Shown piece by piece: positions 1-10,433 of a stretch of DNA of 64,000 nucleotides. Source of the stretch: Pelagibacterium sp. 26DY04 (GTDB lineage Bacteria; Pseudomonadota; Alphaproteobacteria; Rhizobiales; Devosiaceae); NCBI RefSeq assembly GCF_031202305.1, contig NZ_CP101731.1:806001-870000 (forward strand). Direction: 5' to 3'. The translations under genes were made by a program, and so were the position numbers. Under the pieces are notes generated by a model. That model had not been told where the DNA came from. It did no database searches and was given only the letters and a program-made list of their open reading frames with translations. Position 1 is the stretch's first letter; each line of letters begins with the position of its first letter.

Positions 1-573
1 GATGGTCCAGGTCTCGCCGGTTCCGTGGATGCGGTAGATGGTGTCGCGATTGCCCTCGTGGATGTAGAGCGCGCGGGCTCCGAGCGGATTATCGAGGCCC
101 GGTGGCTGGCCGTTGCGCCACTGTTCGAGTTCCGGCTGGCGATCGATCATTTCCGAAGGCGGGGTCCAGACCGGCCATTCGCGGGCGTAGGCGATGTGGC
201 CGCGTCCCGCCCATTCGAAGCCCGCACGACCCAGGCCACAGCCATAGCGCATGGCCATGCCGCCTTCCTCGACATGGTAGAGGTAGAAATTGGGTGTATC
301 GACCACGACCGTTCCCGGCTTCTCAGTGGTCTGATAGGGGACGCGCTTGCGGTAATATTTGGCATCGAGATAGCGCAGGTCGACCGCCGGGACGGGGAAC
401 CGCTCCTGGGGTAGGGCGGCATACATCATCACCACATCGGCCGGGATGGGGGGCGGCAGATTGGCTTGCTCACGCGTGGTCTGGGTGGTCGTGGTACAGC
501 CTGCGGCCGTCATGGCCAGAAGCGTAGACGCGCCGGCAAGAAAGCCGCGCCTGCTCATCAATAGATCAGTCAT
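1..573 (-). CDS. L,D-transpeptidase (YkuD family), C-terminus cut off by window edge
   Basis: The reverse strand reads without a stop from an ATG at 573 to the window edge (191 codons). The N-terminus carries a twin-arginine-like stretch (MSRRGFLAG) and a hydrophobic segment ending in a lipobox-like TAAGC, so it is probably exported and perhaps lipid-anchored. The rest reads as a YkuD/ErfK enzyme: VVVDTPNFYLYHVEEGG, then YAREWPVWTPP, then NPLGARALYIHEG and YRIHGTGETWTI, which is the start of the active-site region. The catalytic Cys and Arg would lie just outside the window. These enzymes make 3-3 crosslinks in peptidoglycan or attach proteins to it, in the periplasm. A second in-frame ATG six codons in (before SRRG) is an equally good start. 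Confidence 0.85.
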   Translation of the reverse strand, partial: MTDLLMSRRGFLAGASTLLAMTAAGCTTTTQTTREQANLPPPIPADVVMMYAALPQERFPVPAVDLRYLDAKYYRKRVPYQTTEKPGTVVVDTPNFYLYHVEEGGMAMRYGCGLGRAGFEWAGRGHIAYAREWPVWTPPSEMIDRQPELEQWRNGQPPGLDNPLGARALYIHEGNRDTIYRIHGTGETWTI

Positions 574-644
574 GTCAACGTCTCGGTGTTGGGGCGGCGC
601 AGATGCGCGCCCGGTACGGAAAAACAGAGGAAAGTCGCGGGCGA

Positions 645-983
645 TCAGGCCCGGGGAGGCGGGATGTCGAGTGGCGGGGAAGGCCCCTCATAGAGGACGG
701 GATCGATAAGCGGCGCCCAGCCTGGCGCGGGCGGCTGCCTCATGGGGCACGGTTCGGCGGGCAAGGCCACCTGGAGCTTGCAGCCATGGACCAATATGCC
801 CAGACCTACCTGCTTCCAGCAGCGCCCGAGTTTTTCGTCCTCCAGTTGGAACGCCGAGGCTGGCTCGAAGCAGATTTCCTGCGCGTTCGCCTCGTACGCC
901 GCGCCGGTCTGTGCGGCGGCGAACGAGGTCGACACCAGGAGAAGGCCCAGCGCCACCATCACTATGGGCAAGAAGCGGATCAT
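645..983 (-). CDS. small secreted protein, unknown function
   Basis: This 112-residue protein begins with a clear Sec signal peptide: a hydrophobic core followed by an AAAQ cleavage site near residue 25. The mature part has four cysteines (in ICFEP, GRCWKQ, HGCKLQ and EPCPM) that could form two disulfides, and a proline-rich tail. I recognise no domain. It lies between the L,D-transpeptidase on the same strand and the divergent tex gene. The signal peptide and paired cysteines support a real periplasmic protein, but no homologue could be checked. Confidence 0.6.
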   Translation of the reverse strand: MIRFLPIVMVALGLLLVSTSFAAAQTGAAYEANAQEICFEPASAFQLEDEKLGRCWKQVGLGILVHGCKLQVALPAEPCPMRQPPAPGWAPLIDPVLYEGPSPPLDIPPPRA

Positions 984-1183
984 GGCCTATCGGTTACCGC
1001 AACAATCGTGGCGCGAAAAAGGCGCATGGCGGTCACGGAGCAGTGAGCAGGCGCCGCACGGTCTCCGGTGTTGCCGACCGACCACAGATTGCGGTGTCCC
1101 CGGCTGTGGAAGGAGCAGTCGAAGACTTTGCCTGCGCCACAATCGCCGCCTAATGTCCGACCACACAACTGAACCGGAAGCCC

Positions 1184-3487
<2,304 letters not shown>

Positions 3488-3543
3488 GCCCCGGAACCGG
3501 GGGCGAGGCTGCGCCGTTCTTCCTCCTCTTTCAAGGAGGAGGC

Positions 3544-3819
3544 ATGTCGCACTTTCGCACCTTCACGGGGGACGAACCGGCTGGCACCATCATTGTGAGG
3601 CTGGTTTCGGGTGAGGACGGGCCGCGTGCCTTCATCCGCCAAGTGTCCGACCCTTCCGACGAGGCCGAAGAGTCTATCGAGCAGAGCGAGCAGCTTGCCG
3701 TCGAGGAGGCTCTGGCGCTGGCGCGCAACAAGGCCGCCAATATCGAAGGCGGCGCCGAGATCGTCATCGATCTCGGGCCTGAGGCAGAATGGGACGAGCG
3801 CTGGGGGCGGCTCGCCTGA
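3544..3819 (+). CDS. small acidic protein, unknown function
   Basis: This is a 91-residue acidic cytoplasmic protein with a very strong ribosome site (AAGGAGGAGG) just upstream of the ATG. It has no signal peptide or membrane segment. The centre is a Glu/Ala-rich helical stretch (EEALALARNKAA), followed by EIVIDLGPEAEWDERWG. The spacing from tex is 56 bases, so it may be transcribed with it. It runs tail to tail against the YqjD-like gene, with adjoining stops. I do not recognise a family. The strong Shine-Dalgarno and lack of conflict with neighbours make it a likely real gene. Confidence 0.7.
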   Translation: MSHFRTFTGDEPAGTIIVRLVSGEDGPRAFIRQVSDPSDEAEESIEQSEQLAVEEALALARNKAANIEGGAEIVIDLGPEAEWDERWGRLA

Positions 3820-4140
3820 TCAATCCCGCTGGGCGAGGTGATAAAGAAAGCCCAACCCGAACCCAACGGCGGCGGCAACGACCAGCACCGTGCCGGTGGC
3901 CGCGGGTGCCTTCTGGGCGGCGTGGGCGATGACGTCCGCATCGCGGCGGACCTGACGCGCGGCGCGACGGGCATTCTTGCGCGCTCCATGCATGAAGTCT
4001 TCGGCTTCGTCGGCCAGGTCCTCGAAGTCGATGCCGTGGTCGGCCAGCGCCTTGGAGACATGTGCAAGCTGGCGCCGCAAATCGCGAACCTGGCTGTGAA
4101 GTGATGAATTGAGCCTCTTAGGAAAGCCAAGCTCGGCCAT
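3820..4140 (-). CDS. YqjD/ElaB-like (DUF883-type) membrane-anchored protein
   Basis: This 106-residue protein has the DUF883 layout: a charged helical N-terminal region (residues 15-75, with HSQVRDLRRQLAHVSKAL and LADEAEDFMHGARKNARRAARQ), then one C-terminal membrane segment (about 82-100, TVLVVAAAVGFGLGFLYHLA). YqjD/ElaB proteins bind ribosomes and anchor them to the inner membrane in stationary phase, a role known from E. coli and only inferred here. The start follows GACAGGAG. A perfect EcfG-type promoter lies 30-55 bases upstream, so it is probably part of the general stress regulon. Confidence 0.8.
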   Translation of the reverse strand: MAELGFPKRLNSSLHSQVRDLRRQLAHVSKALADHGIDFEDLADEAEDFMHGARKNARRAARQVRRDADVIAHAAQKAPAATGTVLVVAAAVGFGLGFLYHLAQRD

Positions 4141-4170
4141 GGCGTTACTCCTGTCATTGAACGGGAGGGG

Positions 4171-4195
4171 AACGAGTTTGCCCCCGCGCGGTTCC
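4171..4195 (-). promoter_or_regulatory. EcfG (general stress sigma) promoter for the YqjD-like gene
   Basis: Reading the minus strand, GGAAC (4195-4191) is followed after exactly 16 bases by CGTT (4174-4171). This is the alphaproteobacterial EcfG consensus GGAAC-N16/17-CGTT. The start codon at 4140 lies 30 bases past the -10, a normal leader length. The assignment is by motif only. Confidence 0.65.
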
Positions 4196-4200
4196 CCGCG

Positions 4201-4524
4201 CTACCGGCCGGTGGCGCTCAGATGGGCTTCATAGGCGCCGGTGCACATATACTCCGCGATCACCCGATGTGATGGCGCAAACTGTGCCGAAAGGCGCGCG
4301 CAAACGCCGTGATGGTCCTCTGCGACATCATCGTCGATCAGGCCGAAATAGCAGACCACCTTGTAGGGATGCTTGAAGCTGGCGGAAAATTCGGGGCGCA
4401 TGGCGCTTTCGACAAAGCTTTCGCAGCGGTTGATCGCGTCAACCGGGGCCAAACCCTGCGCCATTGCCGAGCCGACACTCAATCCACCAGAAAGCCCTAT
4501 CGTCAAGGCAACCAGAACGCGCAT
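4201..4524 (-). CDS. small secreted cysteine-containing protein, unknown function
   Basis: From the ATG at 4524 the product is 107 residues with a Sec signal peptide (VLVALTIGLSGGLSVGSAMAQG, cleavage near residue 22). The mature part has four cysteines, in NRCESF, VVCYFG, GVCARL and YMCTG, spaced as expected for two disulfides. The frame stays open to an upstream ATG at 4554, but the 4524 start is directly followed by the signal peptide and has a GGGG-type ribosome site. No domain is recognised. It is probably a periplasmic protein. Confidence 0.6.
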   Translation of the reverse strand: MRVLVALTIGLSGGLSVGSAMAQGLAPVDAINRCESFVESAMRPEFSASFKHPYKVVCYFGLIDDDVAEDHHGVCARLSAQFAPSHRVIAEYMCTGAYEAHLSATGR

Positions 4525-4636
4525 CGCCCGAACCCCTGTACCATCACTTTGCACTCAACTGGAAAATCGGGCGGGCCTCAACTCCAAGACGGCGATTGCA
4601 TGCACGCCGATCGCGGGCTGTTGCCCAACTGCCGCA

Positions 4637-5398
4637 TCAGGCGGTCCACAAGGCGAATAGACCGGACCAGATCAGCCTAAGAGCCAGGAGCCCGAGAACG
4701 ATATCGAGAGCGATGCGGAAGCGGTGGTCGGTCATCCTGTTGAGCACCAGCCGCCCCAGCAGCGTGCCCACCGCACCCGCAACGATCATCGCGGCCATAA
4801 AGCCCACCCAGGGCACGAAGGCAAAGCCGAGCAAGCCGAAAGTCAGTGTCTTGAACAGATGCTGGACCGTCATGAATGCCGCATGGGTGGCCACGTGCCC
4901 GTGGCGGTCGAGCGCGAACGATTTGGTCAAGGTGGCAACGAACGGGCCGGTGGCGCCGAAGAACATGGTGAGGAAGCTCGAAATCGCGCCCGAAACGATC
5001 GGCATGCCACTCATCCAGCGCGGCGGCTTGCGGAAGATCGACCATAGGACGAACGATCCCACGCCCACCTGAACCAAAGCCGGCGACAGATTGAAAGAGA
5101 TGGCGCCGCCGGCGAGGACGCCGACCAGAGAGCCCGCTGCAAAGGCCAGCATAGGCTGCCAGTTGACATGGGCGAACATCAGGGCGAACCGGCCGAAATT
5201 GGAGCCCATCTGCACGACGCCATGCACGGGAATGAGCGCCGTCGGCGGCAGCAGGCTGGCCAGTACCGCCAGGAGCAGCACGCCGCCGCCAATGCCGAAG
5301 GCAATGGTGATGAACGAGGCGATGACGCTGGTCAGAAGCAGTGTGAGGGTTATTCCCGCATCGAGGCCCGGCGGGATGAGAAGATCGAAAAACGGCAT
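4637..5398 (-). CDS. TSUP family transporter (TauE/SafE type sulfite/organosulfur exporter)
   Basis: This 253-residue integral membrane protein has about eight hydrophobic segments. It carries the TauE/SafE repeat: the first half has FGIGGGVLLLAVLASLLPPTALIPVHG and the second has FFGATGPFVATLTKSFALDR followed by HAAFMTVQHLFKTLTFGLLG. The family exports sulfite, sulfonates or related anions; the substrate here cannot be read from sequence. It sits 76 bases downstream of quiC on the same strand, so read-through from the quiC promoter is possible, though a link to quinate metabolism is unproven. Confidence 0.9.
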   Translation of the reverse strand: MPFFDLLIPPGLDAGITLTLLLTSVIASFITIAFGIGGGVLLLAVLASLLPPTALIPVHGVVQMGSNFGRFALMFAHVNWQPMLAFAAGSLVGVLAGGAISFNLSPALVQVGVGSFVLWSIFRKPPRWMSGMPIVSGAISSFLTMFFGATGPFVATLTKSFALDRHGHVATHAAFMTVQHLFKTLTFGLLGFAFVPWVGFMAAMIVAGAVGTLLGRLVLNRMTDHRFRIALDIVLGLLALRLIWSGLFALWTA

Positions 5399-5474
5399 GA
5401 CTGGCAGAACTCACCGGGAATCGGGGTGACGTTCATCTCTGCCACGATAGGGCCGGACTCGCCAGAGCCGCAAT

Positions 5475-7364
5475 TTACCGGGCGGGGATGGATTTGCCCC
5501 GTAGCGCGCGCTTCTGCGCTGCGATCCTGAACTGGGCGTTGGGAGCGCCATAGCCATTATAGCCGCCGCGGCGCTCGACGATCTCGAAGAAGAAGCCGTC
5601 GCCATAGAGGGTGGAATAGAGCTGGAAATATTCTCCGCCGGCCTCGTCGCGATCATAGAGGATGTTGGCGGACTGGAGTTGCGCGACGAAGGCATCTTCG
5701 AGCCCGAAGCGGGCCTGGATATCGGCGAAATAGTTGGGCGAGATGACGAGCGGGGTGAACCCGGCGGATTTGAGCGCTTCGGCGGTCCTTAAAATGTCGG
5801 ACGAGGCGAAGGCGACGTGCTGGACCGAGGAGCCGAAGCTTTCGGAGATGAAATGGCCGGCCAGGGTCGAGCTGCGATCGGCGCCGTTGAGGGTGAAGCG
5901 GATGGAGCCGGCCTTGTTCTCGATCACCTGGGAGCGCACCAGGCCCGCCGGGTCGACCACGTCGAGCATGGGCGTCTTCTGGGTGTCGAACAGGGTGGTA
6001 TAAAAGAGCAGCCAGGTGAGCAGCTCCTCGTAATTCATGGTCTGGCCGATATGGTCGATATGGGTGATGCCCATGTCGGGGGCGTCTGTCTGGACGGGCG
6101 TGAACTCTGTTTCCCAGACGCGGCCCAGTTCGGTCTTGGTGTCGATGAAGTGCATCAGCCCGCCGCCGACGCCGCGGATGGCGGGGATCTTGAGCTCGCC
6201 CGGGCCGACAGGCTGCTCGAACGGTTCGGCGCCGAGCGCGCGGGCGCGTTCGACTGTGGCGCGGGCATCCTCGACCTTGAGCCCGATGTCGCAAACGCAG
6301 GTGCCGTGCATGAGATAGGCCGAATGGGCGAAGCCCTCGCGCTCGGTGTTGACGACGATGTTGACGCCACCATTGCGGTAGAGTTGCACATCCTTGGCGA
6401 TGTGTTGACCGGCATGGGCAAAGCCCATGGAGGCGAGCATGGATGTGAGGTCGGCGGCCTCGGCCTCGTTGGCGGCGAACTCGATGAATTCGACGCCCTC
6501 GACGGCAATCGGGGCGGGCATGGGGTCGAGGTCTACGGCGATCTCGGGTTCGGTGCGGCGCACGGTGTCGAGCAGCGCAACGAGCGAGCGGTGGCCGTCG
6601 GCGGCGATCGTCCCGGGCGAGCCGCCGCGGAACTGATCGTTGAAGATCTCCAGCGACCAGACGCCCTTGTAACCGGTGGCGGCGACGGCGCGGGCGAAGG
6701 CGGGGACGTCGAGATCACCCTGGCCCGGCATGGTGCGGAAATGGCGGCTCCAATAGAGCAGATCCATGTCGATCAGCGGCGCATCGGCGAGCTGGACGAA
6801 GAAGATCTTGTCGCCGGGGATGGAGCGGATGGTCTCGGGGTCGATCTTGCGGGCGAAAGTGTGGAAGCTGTCGACGATCAGCCCGACATTGGCGTGATCG
6901 GCGCGGCGCACGATCTCCCAGGCGTCGCGGTGATCGTTGACGTGCCGGCCCCAGGCCAGCGCCTCGTAGCCGATGCGCAGATTGCGCCTTGCGGCGCGTT
7001 CGCCGAGTTCGCGCAGGTCGGCGGCTGCACGGTCGATGCCGCCGAGGGCTGCGGGGGAGACGTTGGAGCAGACCAGCACCAGATCGGTCCCCAGCTCCTC
7101 CATCACGTCGAACTTGCGCTCGGCCCGGTCGAAGGCGCGGGAGCGGTGCGGCTCGGGCAGGCCTTCGAAATCGCGGAAGGGCTGGAAGAGTGAAATCTCC
7201 AGCCCATGATCGCGCACCATGCGCCCGACTTCGCGCGGACCGCCGTCAAAGGCCAGAAAGTCGTTCTCGAAGATTTCGATGCCGTCGAACCCGGCAGCGG
7301 CAATCGCCGCGAGCTTTTCGCGCAAATCACCGCTGATCGATACCGTGGCGATCGAGGTCTTCAT
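5475..7364 (-). CDS. quiC: 3-dehydroshikimate dehydratase, two-domain QuiC type
   Basis: The 629-residue protein joins a sugar-phosphate isomerase-like TIM barrel (residues 1-270, starting TSIATVSISGDLREKLAAIA and including EALAWGRHVNDHRDAWEIV and VDSFHTFAR) to a 4-hydroxyphenylpyruvate-dioxygenase-like domain (about 285-610, with IDHIGQTMNYEELLTWLLFY and ending FFFEIVERRGGYNGYG). This is the layout of bacterial QuiC1, where the barrel turns 3-dehydroshikimate into protocatechuate. The barrel metal ligands appear present (E in GYEALAWG, D in IVDSFHT, E in WSLEIFND). It is the last step of the quinate/shikimate route encoded around it. The ATG at 7364 follows GGAG, and the TetR operator lies just upstream. 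Confidence 0.9.
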   Translation of the reverse strand: MKTSIATVSISGDLREKLAAIAAAGFDGIEIFENDFLAFDGGPREVGRMVRDHGLEISLFQPFRDFEGLPEPHRSRAFDRAERKFDVMEELGTDLVLVCSNVSPAALGGIDRAAADLRELGERAARRNLRIGYEALAWGRHVNDHRDAWEIVRRADHANVGLIVDSFHTFARKIDPETIRSIPGDKIFFVQLADAPLIDMDLLYWSRHFRTMPGQGDLDVPAFARAVAATGYKGVWSLEIFNDQFRGGSPGTIAADGHRSLVALLDTVRRTEPEIAVDLDPMPAPIAVEGVEFIEFAANEAEAADLTSMLASMGFAHAGQHIAKDVQLYRNGGVNIVVNTEREGFAHSAYLMHGTCVCDIGLKVEDARATVERARALGAEPFEQPVGPGELKIPAIRGVGGGLMHFIDTKTELGRVWETEFTPVQTDAPDMGITHIDHIGQTMNYEELLTWLLFYTTLFDTQKTPMLDVVDPAGLVRSQVIENKAGSIRFTLNGADRSSTLAGHFISESFGSSVQHVAFASSDILRTAEALKSAGFTPLVISPNYFADIQARFGLEDAFVAQLQSANILYDRDEAGGEYFQLYSTLYGDGFFFEIVERRGGYNGYGAPNAQFRIAAQKRALRGKSIPAR

Positions 7365-7379
7365 GCGGCGGCTCCGATT

Positions 7380-7400
7380 AAACGAACTGTTTCGTACATT
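7380..7400. promoter_or_regulatory. TetR operator copy 1 (quiC)
   Basis: The core ACGAACTGTTTCGT is a near-palindrome differing at the centre from the perfect copy at 10445-10458. Conservation extends over 21 bases (AAAC before, ACATT after) in all three copies. It overlaps the 3' edge of the quiC promoter. Confidence 0.65.
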
Positions 7401-7427
7401 TTAGATGGCGGTGGACGGTGCGGTCAA
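7398..7427 (-). promoter_or_regulatory. quiC promoter
   Basis: On the minus strand TTGACC (7427-7422) is separated by 18 bases from TAAAAT (7403-7398). Transcription would start inside or next to the TetR operator at 7380-7400, a position suited to repression. The quiC ATG is about 34 bases past the -10. Confidence 0.5.
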
Positions 7428-7448
7428 TGCGGGGCGGATGCGCTTGGC

Positions 7449-7529
7449 GCGCGTCCAGCAAAAGCATGTCCTCGGCTCGGGCGGGATGGACCCGGTTTTG
7501 CGGTTCGGGCACGCGACCCTGAACGGCCC
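7449..7529. repeat. palindromic interspersed repeat, shortened copy
   Basis: GCGTCCAGCAAAAGCATGTCC, a variable stretch, then GGTTTTGCGGTTCGGGCACGCG match the longer copy at 8490-8614. This copy jumps directly to CCTGAACGGC and lacks the internal ATTTGG palindrome, so it looks like a deletion derivative. It fills most of the gap between tetR and quiC. Confidence 0.65.
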
Positions 7530-7544
7530 CAGCCCAAGGGCGGA

Positions 7545-8213
7545 CTATTTCGCATCGAAGAATTCCGGCTTCACCACGTAACGCACCACCATGTCGATGA
7601 CGTTCTGGCGCAGAGACGCCTGGGAGTCGGCCGATCCGATATCGCGCTGGAAGAGATGGGAAAACGTGGCGCGGTTGGAGACGTTGAAAAAGCACAGGGC
7701 GCTGATCTGCCAGTGTATCTCCAGAGGATCGAGATCTGAGCGGAACTGGCCGGCCTCAACACCCTTGCCGTAAAGCGCCTCGATGCGGCGGATGGCGGAC
7801 TGGTTGACGGTGTGCAGGTCCGAGCGTTCGAGATAGCGGCCGGAATGAATGTTTTCGATCATCACCATGCGGATGAAATCCTCGTGCTGGTGATGGTGGT
7901 CGAAGGTGAAGCCGACGAGGCGCTTCAAGCCCTCGATGGGCGAAAGGCTCTCGATGTCGAGCTTGGCTTCGCCCTCGCGGACAACGCGATAGGCGTTCTC
8001 GAGAGCGCTGACGTACAACCCCTCCTTGTCGCCGAAATAATAATAAATCATGCGCTTGGACGCGCGGGTCTTTTCCGCGATCTCGTCGATCCGTGCGCCG
8101 GCCAGTCCGTTGAGCGCGAATTCGGTCGACGCGACGGCGATTATGTCACGGCGCGTGCCTTCGGGATCCTGCTGCCGCCTGGCTGTTTTCGGGTGAGCTT
8201 CGGAGTCGGTCAC
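7545..8213 (-). CDS. TetR/AcrR family transcriptional regulator of the quinate/shikimate genes
   Basis: The 222-residue protein has an N-terminal TetR helix-turn-helix (residues about 20-65: RDIIAVASTEFALNGLAGARIDEIAEKT, then SKRMIYYYFGDKEGLY) and a helical C-terminal ligand domain with HHHQHEDFIRMVMIENIHSGRYL. The start is GTG at 8213 with AAGG upstream. It lies between quiC and aroE. A 21-bp palindromic site occurs at its own divergent promoter, before quiC and in the TRAP promoter, so it most likely represses all three. The inducer is probably a pathway intermediate (inference). Confidence 0.9.
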   Translation of the reverse strand: MTDSEAHPKTARRQQDPEGTRRDIIAVASTEFALNGLAGARIDEIAEKTRASKRMIYYYFGDKEGLYVSALENAYRVVREGEAKLDIESLSPIEGLKRLVGFTFDHHHQHEDFIRMVMIENIHSGRYLERSDLHTVNQSAIRRIEALYGKGVEAGQFRSDLDPLEIHWQISALCFFNVSNRATFSHLFQRDIGSADSQASLRQNVIDMVVRYVVKPEFFDAK

Positions 8214-8246
8214 AATACGCCTTCTTGCCTGTCGGACAGATTGACT

Positions 8247-8267
8247 AAACTAACTAGTTCGTACATT
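8247..8267. promoter_or_regulatory. TetR operator copy 2 (tetR/aroE divergent region)
   Basis: The core ACTAACTAGTTCGT differs by one base in the left half from the perfect palindrome at 10445-10458. On the minus strand GTGACA and TAGTTT spaced 17 bases flank or overlap it, giving a plausible autoregulated tetR promoter. TTGACT at 8241-8246 and TACATT at 8262-8267 could serve the plus strand, but their 15-base spacing is short. Confidence 0.65.
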
Positions 8268-8489
8268 AATGTCACGAAGCGATGCTGCATTTAGGTCGAG
8301 CAGGCGTCAAAAGACAAGGGCGACCCTGAGGGCATAGGGCGTCGGGGATGGCTGCCAGCGCACGGTATCGGCGACCACAGGGTTGGGCGCCGCTTCTGTA
8401 CCGGACATCGGGCAGGATTGGAAGGATGGGGCGGAGCTTGTGGGGGTACGCCATCGCTACGTGAGCACCAGGCGACAAGACAACGATTA

Positions 8490-8614
8490 GAGCGTGTCCA
8501 GCAAAAGCATGTCCCTGGCGTGACCGGGGATGGGAACGATTTTGCGGTTCGGACACGCGACAGAACGAAGGATTAGGGCCGAGGATTTGGTTCAAACCAA
8601 ATCCTGAACGGCTC
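8490..8614. repeat. palindromic interspersed repeat, full copy
   Basis: The outer arms GCGTGTCC (8492-8499) and GGACACGC (8551-8558) are inverted, with inner arms CAAAA and TTTTG. It is followed by a perfect palindrome GGATTTGGTT/AACCAAATCC (8583-8604) and CCTGAACGGC. This composite resembles interspersed repeats common between genes in Hyphomicrobiales (recalled, not searched). It occupies much of the 464-base gap between tetR and aroE; I see no gene in the rest of the gap. Confidence 0.7.
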
Positions 8615-8677
8615 CCAGGGGCACCCGGCGCCAGCGGCGTGGGGGTGCTCAAGGCAGATGGGGCGCGGCCGGAATAA

Positions 8678-9577
8678 ATGAGTGAAGACGGAATGGAAAA
8701 ACTGACGCGCGGGCTGGCCGATCTGATCAATCTGGGTGCACGGGGCGCGATTCATATCGGGCTGCTCGGCCGCGGTATCGGCGCTTCGCTTTCTCCGGTC
8801 ATGCATCGGCGCGAAGGCGAACGGCTTGGACTGGACTATCATTATCACCTCATCGATTTCGATGCGCTGGGCCTGGGCAATGACGATCTGCCCGAGGTGA
8901 TCGGCATATTGGAACAGATCGGATTCACCGGGCTCAACGTCACCCATCCCTTCAAGCAGGCGGTGATCGCTCATCTTGCCTCGCTCTCCGAGGATGCAGC
9001 CGCTATTGGAGCGGTCAATACGGTGCTGTTCCGGCCCGAAGGGCGTATCGGTCACAACACCGATTGCTGGGGCTTTGCCGAGAGCTTCAGGATCGGCATG
9101 CCTCAGGTGCCGCGCGGGCGCGTGCTCCAGGTCGGGGCAGGGGGCGCGGGTGCGGCGGTTGCCCATGCCCTGCTCGAACTGGGGGTGGAGGATCTGGCGA
9201 TTTTCGATCTCGCCGCCGAAAAGGCCCAAGCTCTCGCCGCTCAGCTTGCCCGCTCGGGCCGGTCGGTGCATGTGGTGAGCGATACCGAGACGGTACTGAC
9301 GGGCGTGGATGGTGTCGTCAACACAACGCCGATCGGCATGGAGAAATATCCGGGGCTTCCGGTCGATGCCGATCGGCTCGACGCCCGCCAATGGGTGGCC
9401 GACATCATCTATTTCCCGCGCATCACCGCCCTCATCGAAACGGCGCGCGAAAAAGGTTGCCTGACATTGCCGGGATCGGGAATGGCCATCTTTCAGGCAG
9501 TCAAGGCGTTCGAGTTGTTTACCGGCCAAAAACCCTCGCGCGACGGTATGACGGAAACATTCGAGGCGGCTGCGTAA
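8678..9577 (+). CDS. aroE: shikimate (quinate/shikimate) dehydrogenase
   Basis: The 299-residue protein has the AroE layout: N-terminal substrate domain with IGLLGRGIGASLSPVMHRRE (residues 27-46) and the catalytic Lys in FTGLNVTHPFKQAV, the paired Asp in GAVNTVLF...GHNTDCWGF, then a Rossmann fold with LQVGAGGAGAAVAHALLELG. After the Rossmann beta2 strand comes IFDLAAEKA, an acidic residue where NADP enzymes have Asn-Arg, which favours NAD and a catabolic role. It lies beside quiC and the TRAP genes, so it probably oxidises shikimate (or quinate). An internal ATG at 8693 is an alternative start; the ribosome site for either is weak. Confidence 0.9.
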   Translation: MSEDGMEKLTRGLADLINLGARGAIHIGLLGRGIGASLSPVMHRREGERLGLDYHYHLIDFDALGLGNDDLPEVIGILEQIGFTGLNVTHPFKQAVIAHLASLSEDAAAIGAVNTVLFRPEGRIGHNTDCWGFAESFRIGMPQVPRGRVLQVGAGGAGAAVAHALLELGVEDLAIFDLAAEKAQALAAQLARSGRSVHVVSDTETVLTGVDGVVNTTPIGMEKYPGLPVDADRLDARQWVADIIYFPRITALIETAREKGCLTLPGSGMAIFQAVKAFELFTGQKPSRDGMTETFEAAA

Positions 9578-9593
9578 GCCCCTTGCCGCTCTG

Positions 9594-10283
9594 CTAGAGC
9601 TTGCCCGTGCTCAATATATGGTCGATGCCCAGATGAATGTGAGAGGCGAGCTTGGCTTGGGCTCCCTCCACATCGCGGGCAAGCGCGAGCCTGAAAAGCT
9701 CGCCATGATCTTCCGCCACCCCGCCGCCGCGAAAGCTTTGGGCCAACATGTGGTAACGCATGAACCTGTCGAAGATAGATTGATGGATGGCCAGCAGCGA
9801 TTTCGAGCCGCAGGCCGAAATCATCGCGTGGTGGAAGGCGAAATCGTATTTGATCCATTGCTCGGTACGGTCGGCGTCGCCACCCAGGAGCGCCTTTTCG
9901 ATCGAAGAAAGCTTGTGGTGAGCGGCGACCACCTCGGCCTCCCAATCGAGATCGCCGGCGGCAAATGAAAGCGCCAGTGCGTGATTCTCGAGCACCAGGC
10001 GCAGATCGCCCACTTCACGCAGATTGTCGACCGAGGCGGGGGCCACCTCGAAACCGCGCTGACCTTCGGCGAGGACCAGATCCTCGGTGGTGAGGCGGTT
10101 GAGGATTTCGCGCAGCGTGGACACGCTCACCCCGTACTGGCTCTTGAGCCTTTCGAGCTTGAGTTTTTGGCCCGGCTTGAGCGTGCCCGAGATGATGTCG
10201 CCCCGGATGCGGCGGAACGCCTGTTCACCTACGGTATCGTTGATCTCGTCCATGGAGTCGCTCAAAGGCCTCGTCCCCGCCAT
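9594..10283 (-). CDS. GntR family transcriptional regulator (FadR/FCD subfamily)
   Basis: From the ATG at 10283 (AGGGAAA upstream) the product is 229 residues, normal for this subfamily. The winged helix spans about residues 15-80 (EQAFRRIRGDIISGTLKPGQKL, then YGVSVSTLREILNRLTTEDLV), followed by an FCD all-helical ligand domain with DLRLVLENHAL, the metal-binding-type His in FHHAMISACGS, and LASHIHLGIDHIL. The frame stays open far upstream, but that part shows no domain. It ends 17 bases from the convergent aroE. A sequence shared between its upstream region and that of the ThuA/PQQ operon may be its operator. Confidence 0.9.
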   Translation of the reverse strand: MAGTRPLSDSMDEINDTVGEQAFRRIRGDIISGTLKPGQKLKLERLKSQYGVSVSTLREILNRLTTEDLVLAEGQRGFEVAPASVDNLREVGDLRLVLENHALALSFAAGDLDWEAEVVAAHHKLSSIEKALLGGDADRTEQWIKYDFAFHHAMISACGSKSLLAIHQSIFDRFMRYHMLAQSFRGGGVAEDHGELFRLALARDVEGAQAKLASHIHLGIDHILSTGKL

Positions 10284-10360
10284 TTCCGGCTTTCCCTTTG
10301 CGTTTTCTCTTGCATGAATTGACGCTGCTGTCACCACGCCGCTACCACAGAAGAAATCTC

Positions 10361-10376
10361 TTTCATATGAGATTTT
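10361..10376. promoter_or_regulatory. candidate GntR operator upstream of gntR
   Basis: The reverse strand reads AAAATCTCATATGAAA, and the arms AAATCTC and GAGATTT form an inverted repeat separated by eight bases. The same 16 bases with one change recur at 14421-14436 before the ThuA operon. The position is about 80 bases upstream of the gntR start. Assignment to GntR is inference. Confidence 0.4.
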
Positions 10377-10433
10377 CCAGTTTGACATACGGTAGCGGCA
10401 AAGATAGATGTCGGCAAGGGTCGGCAAAGTAGC

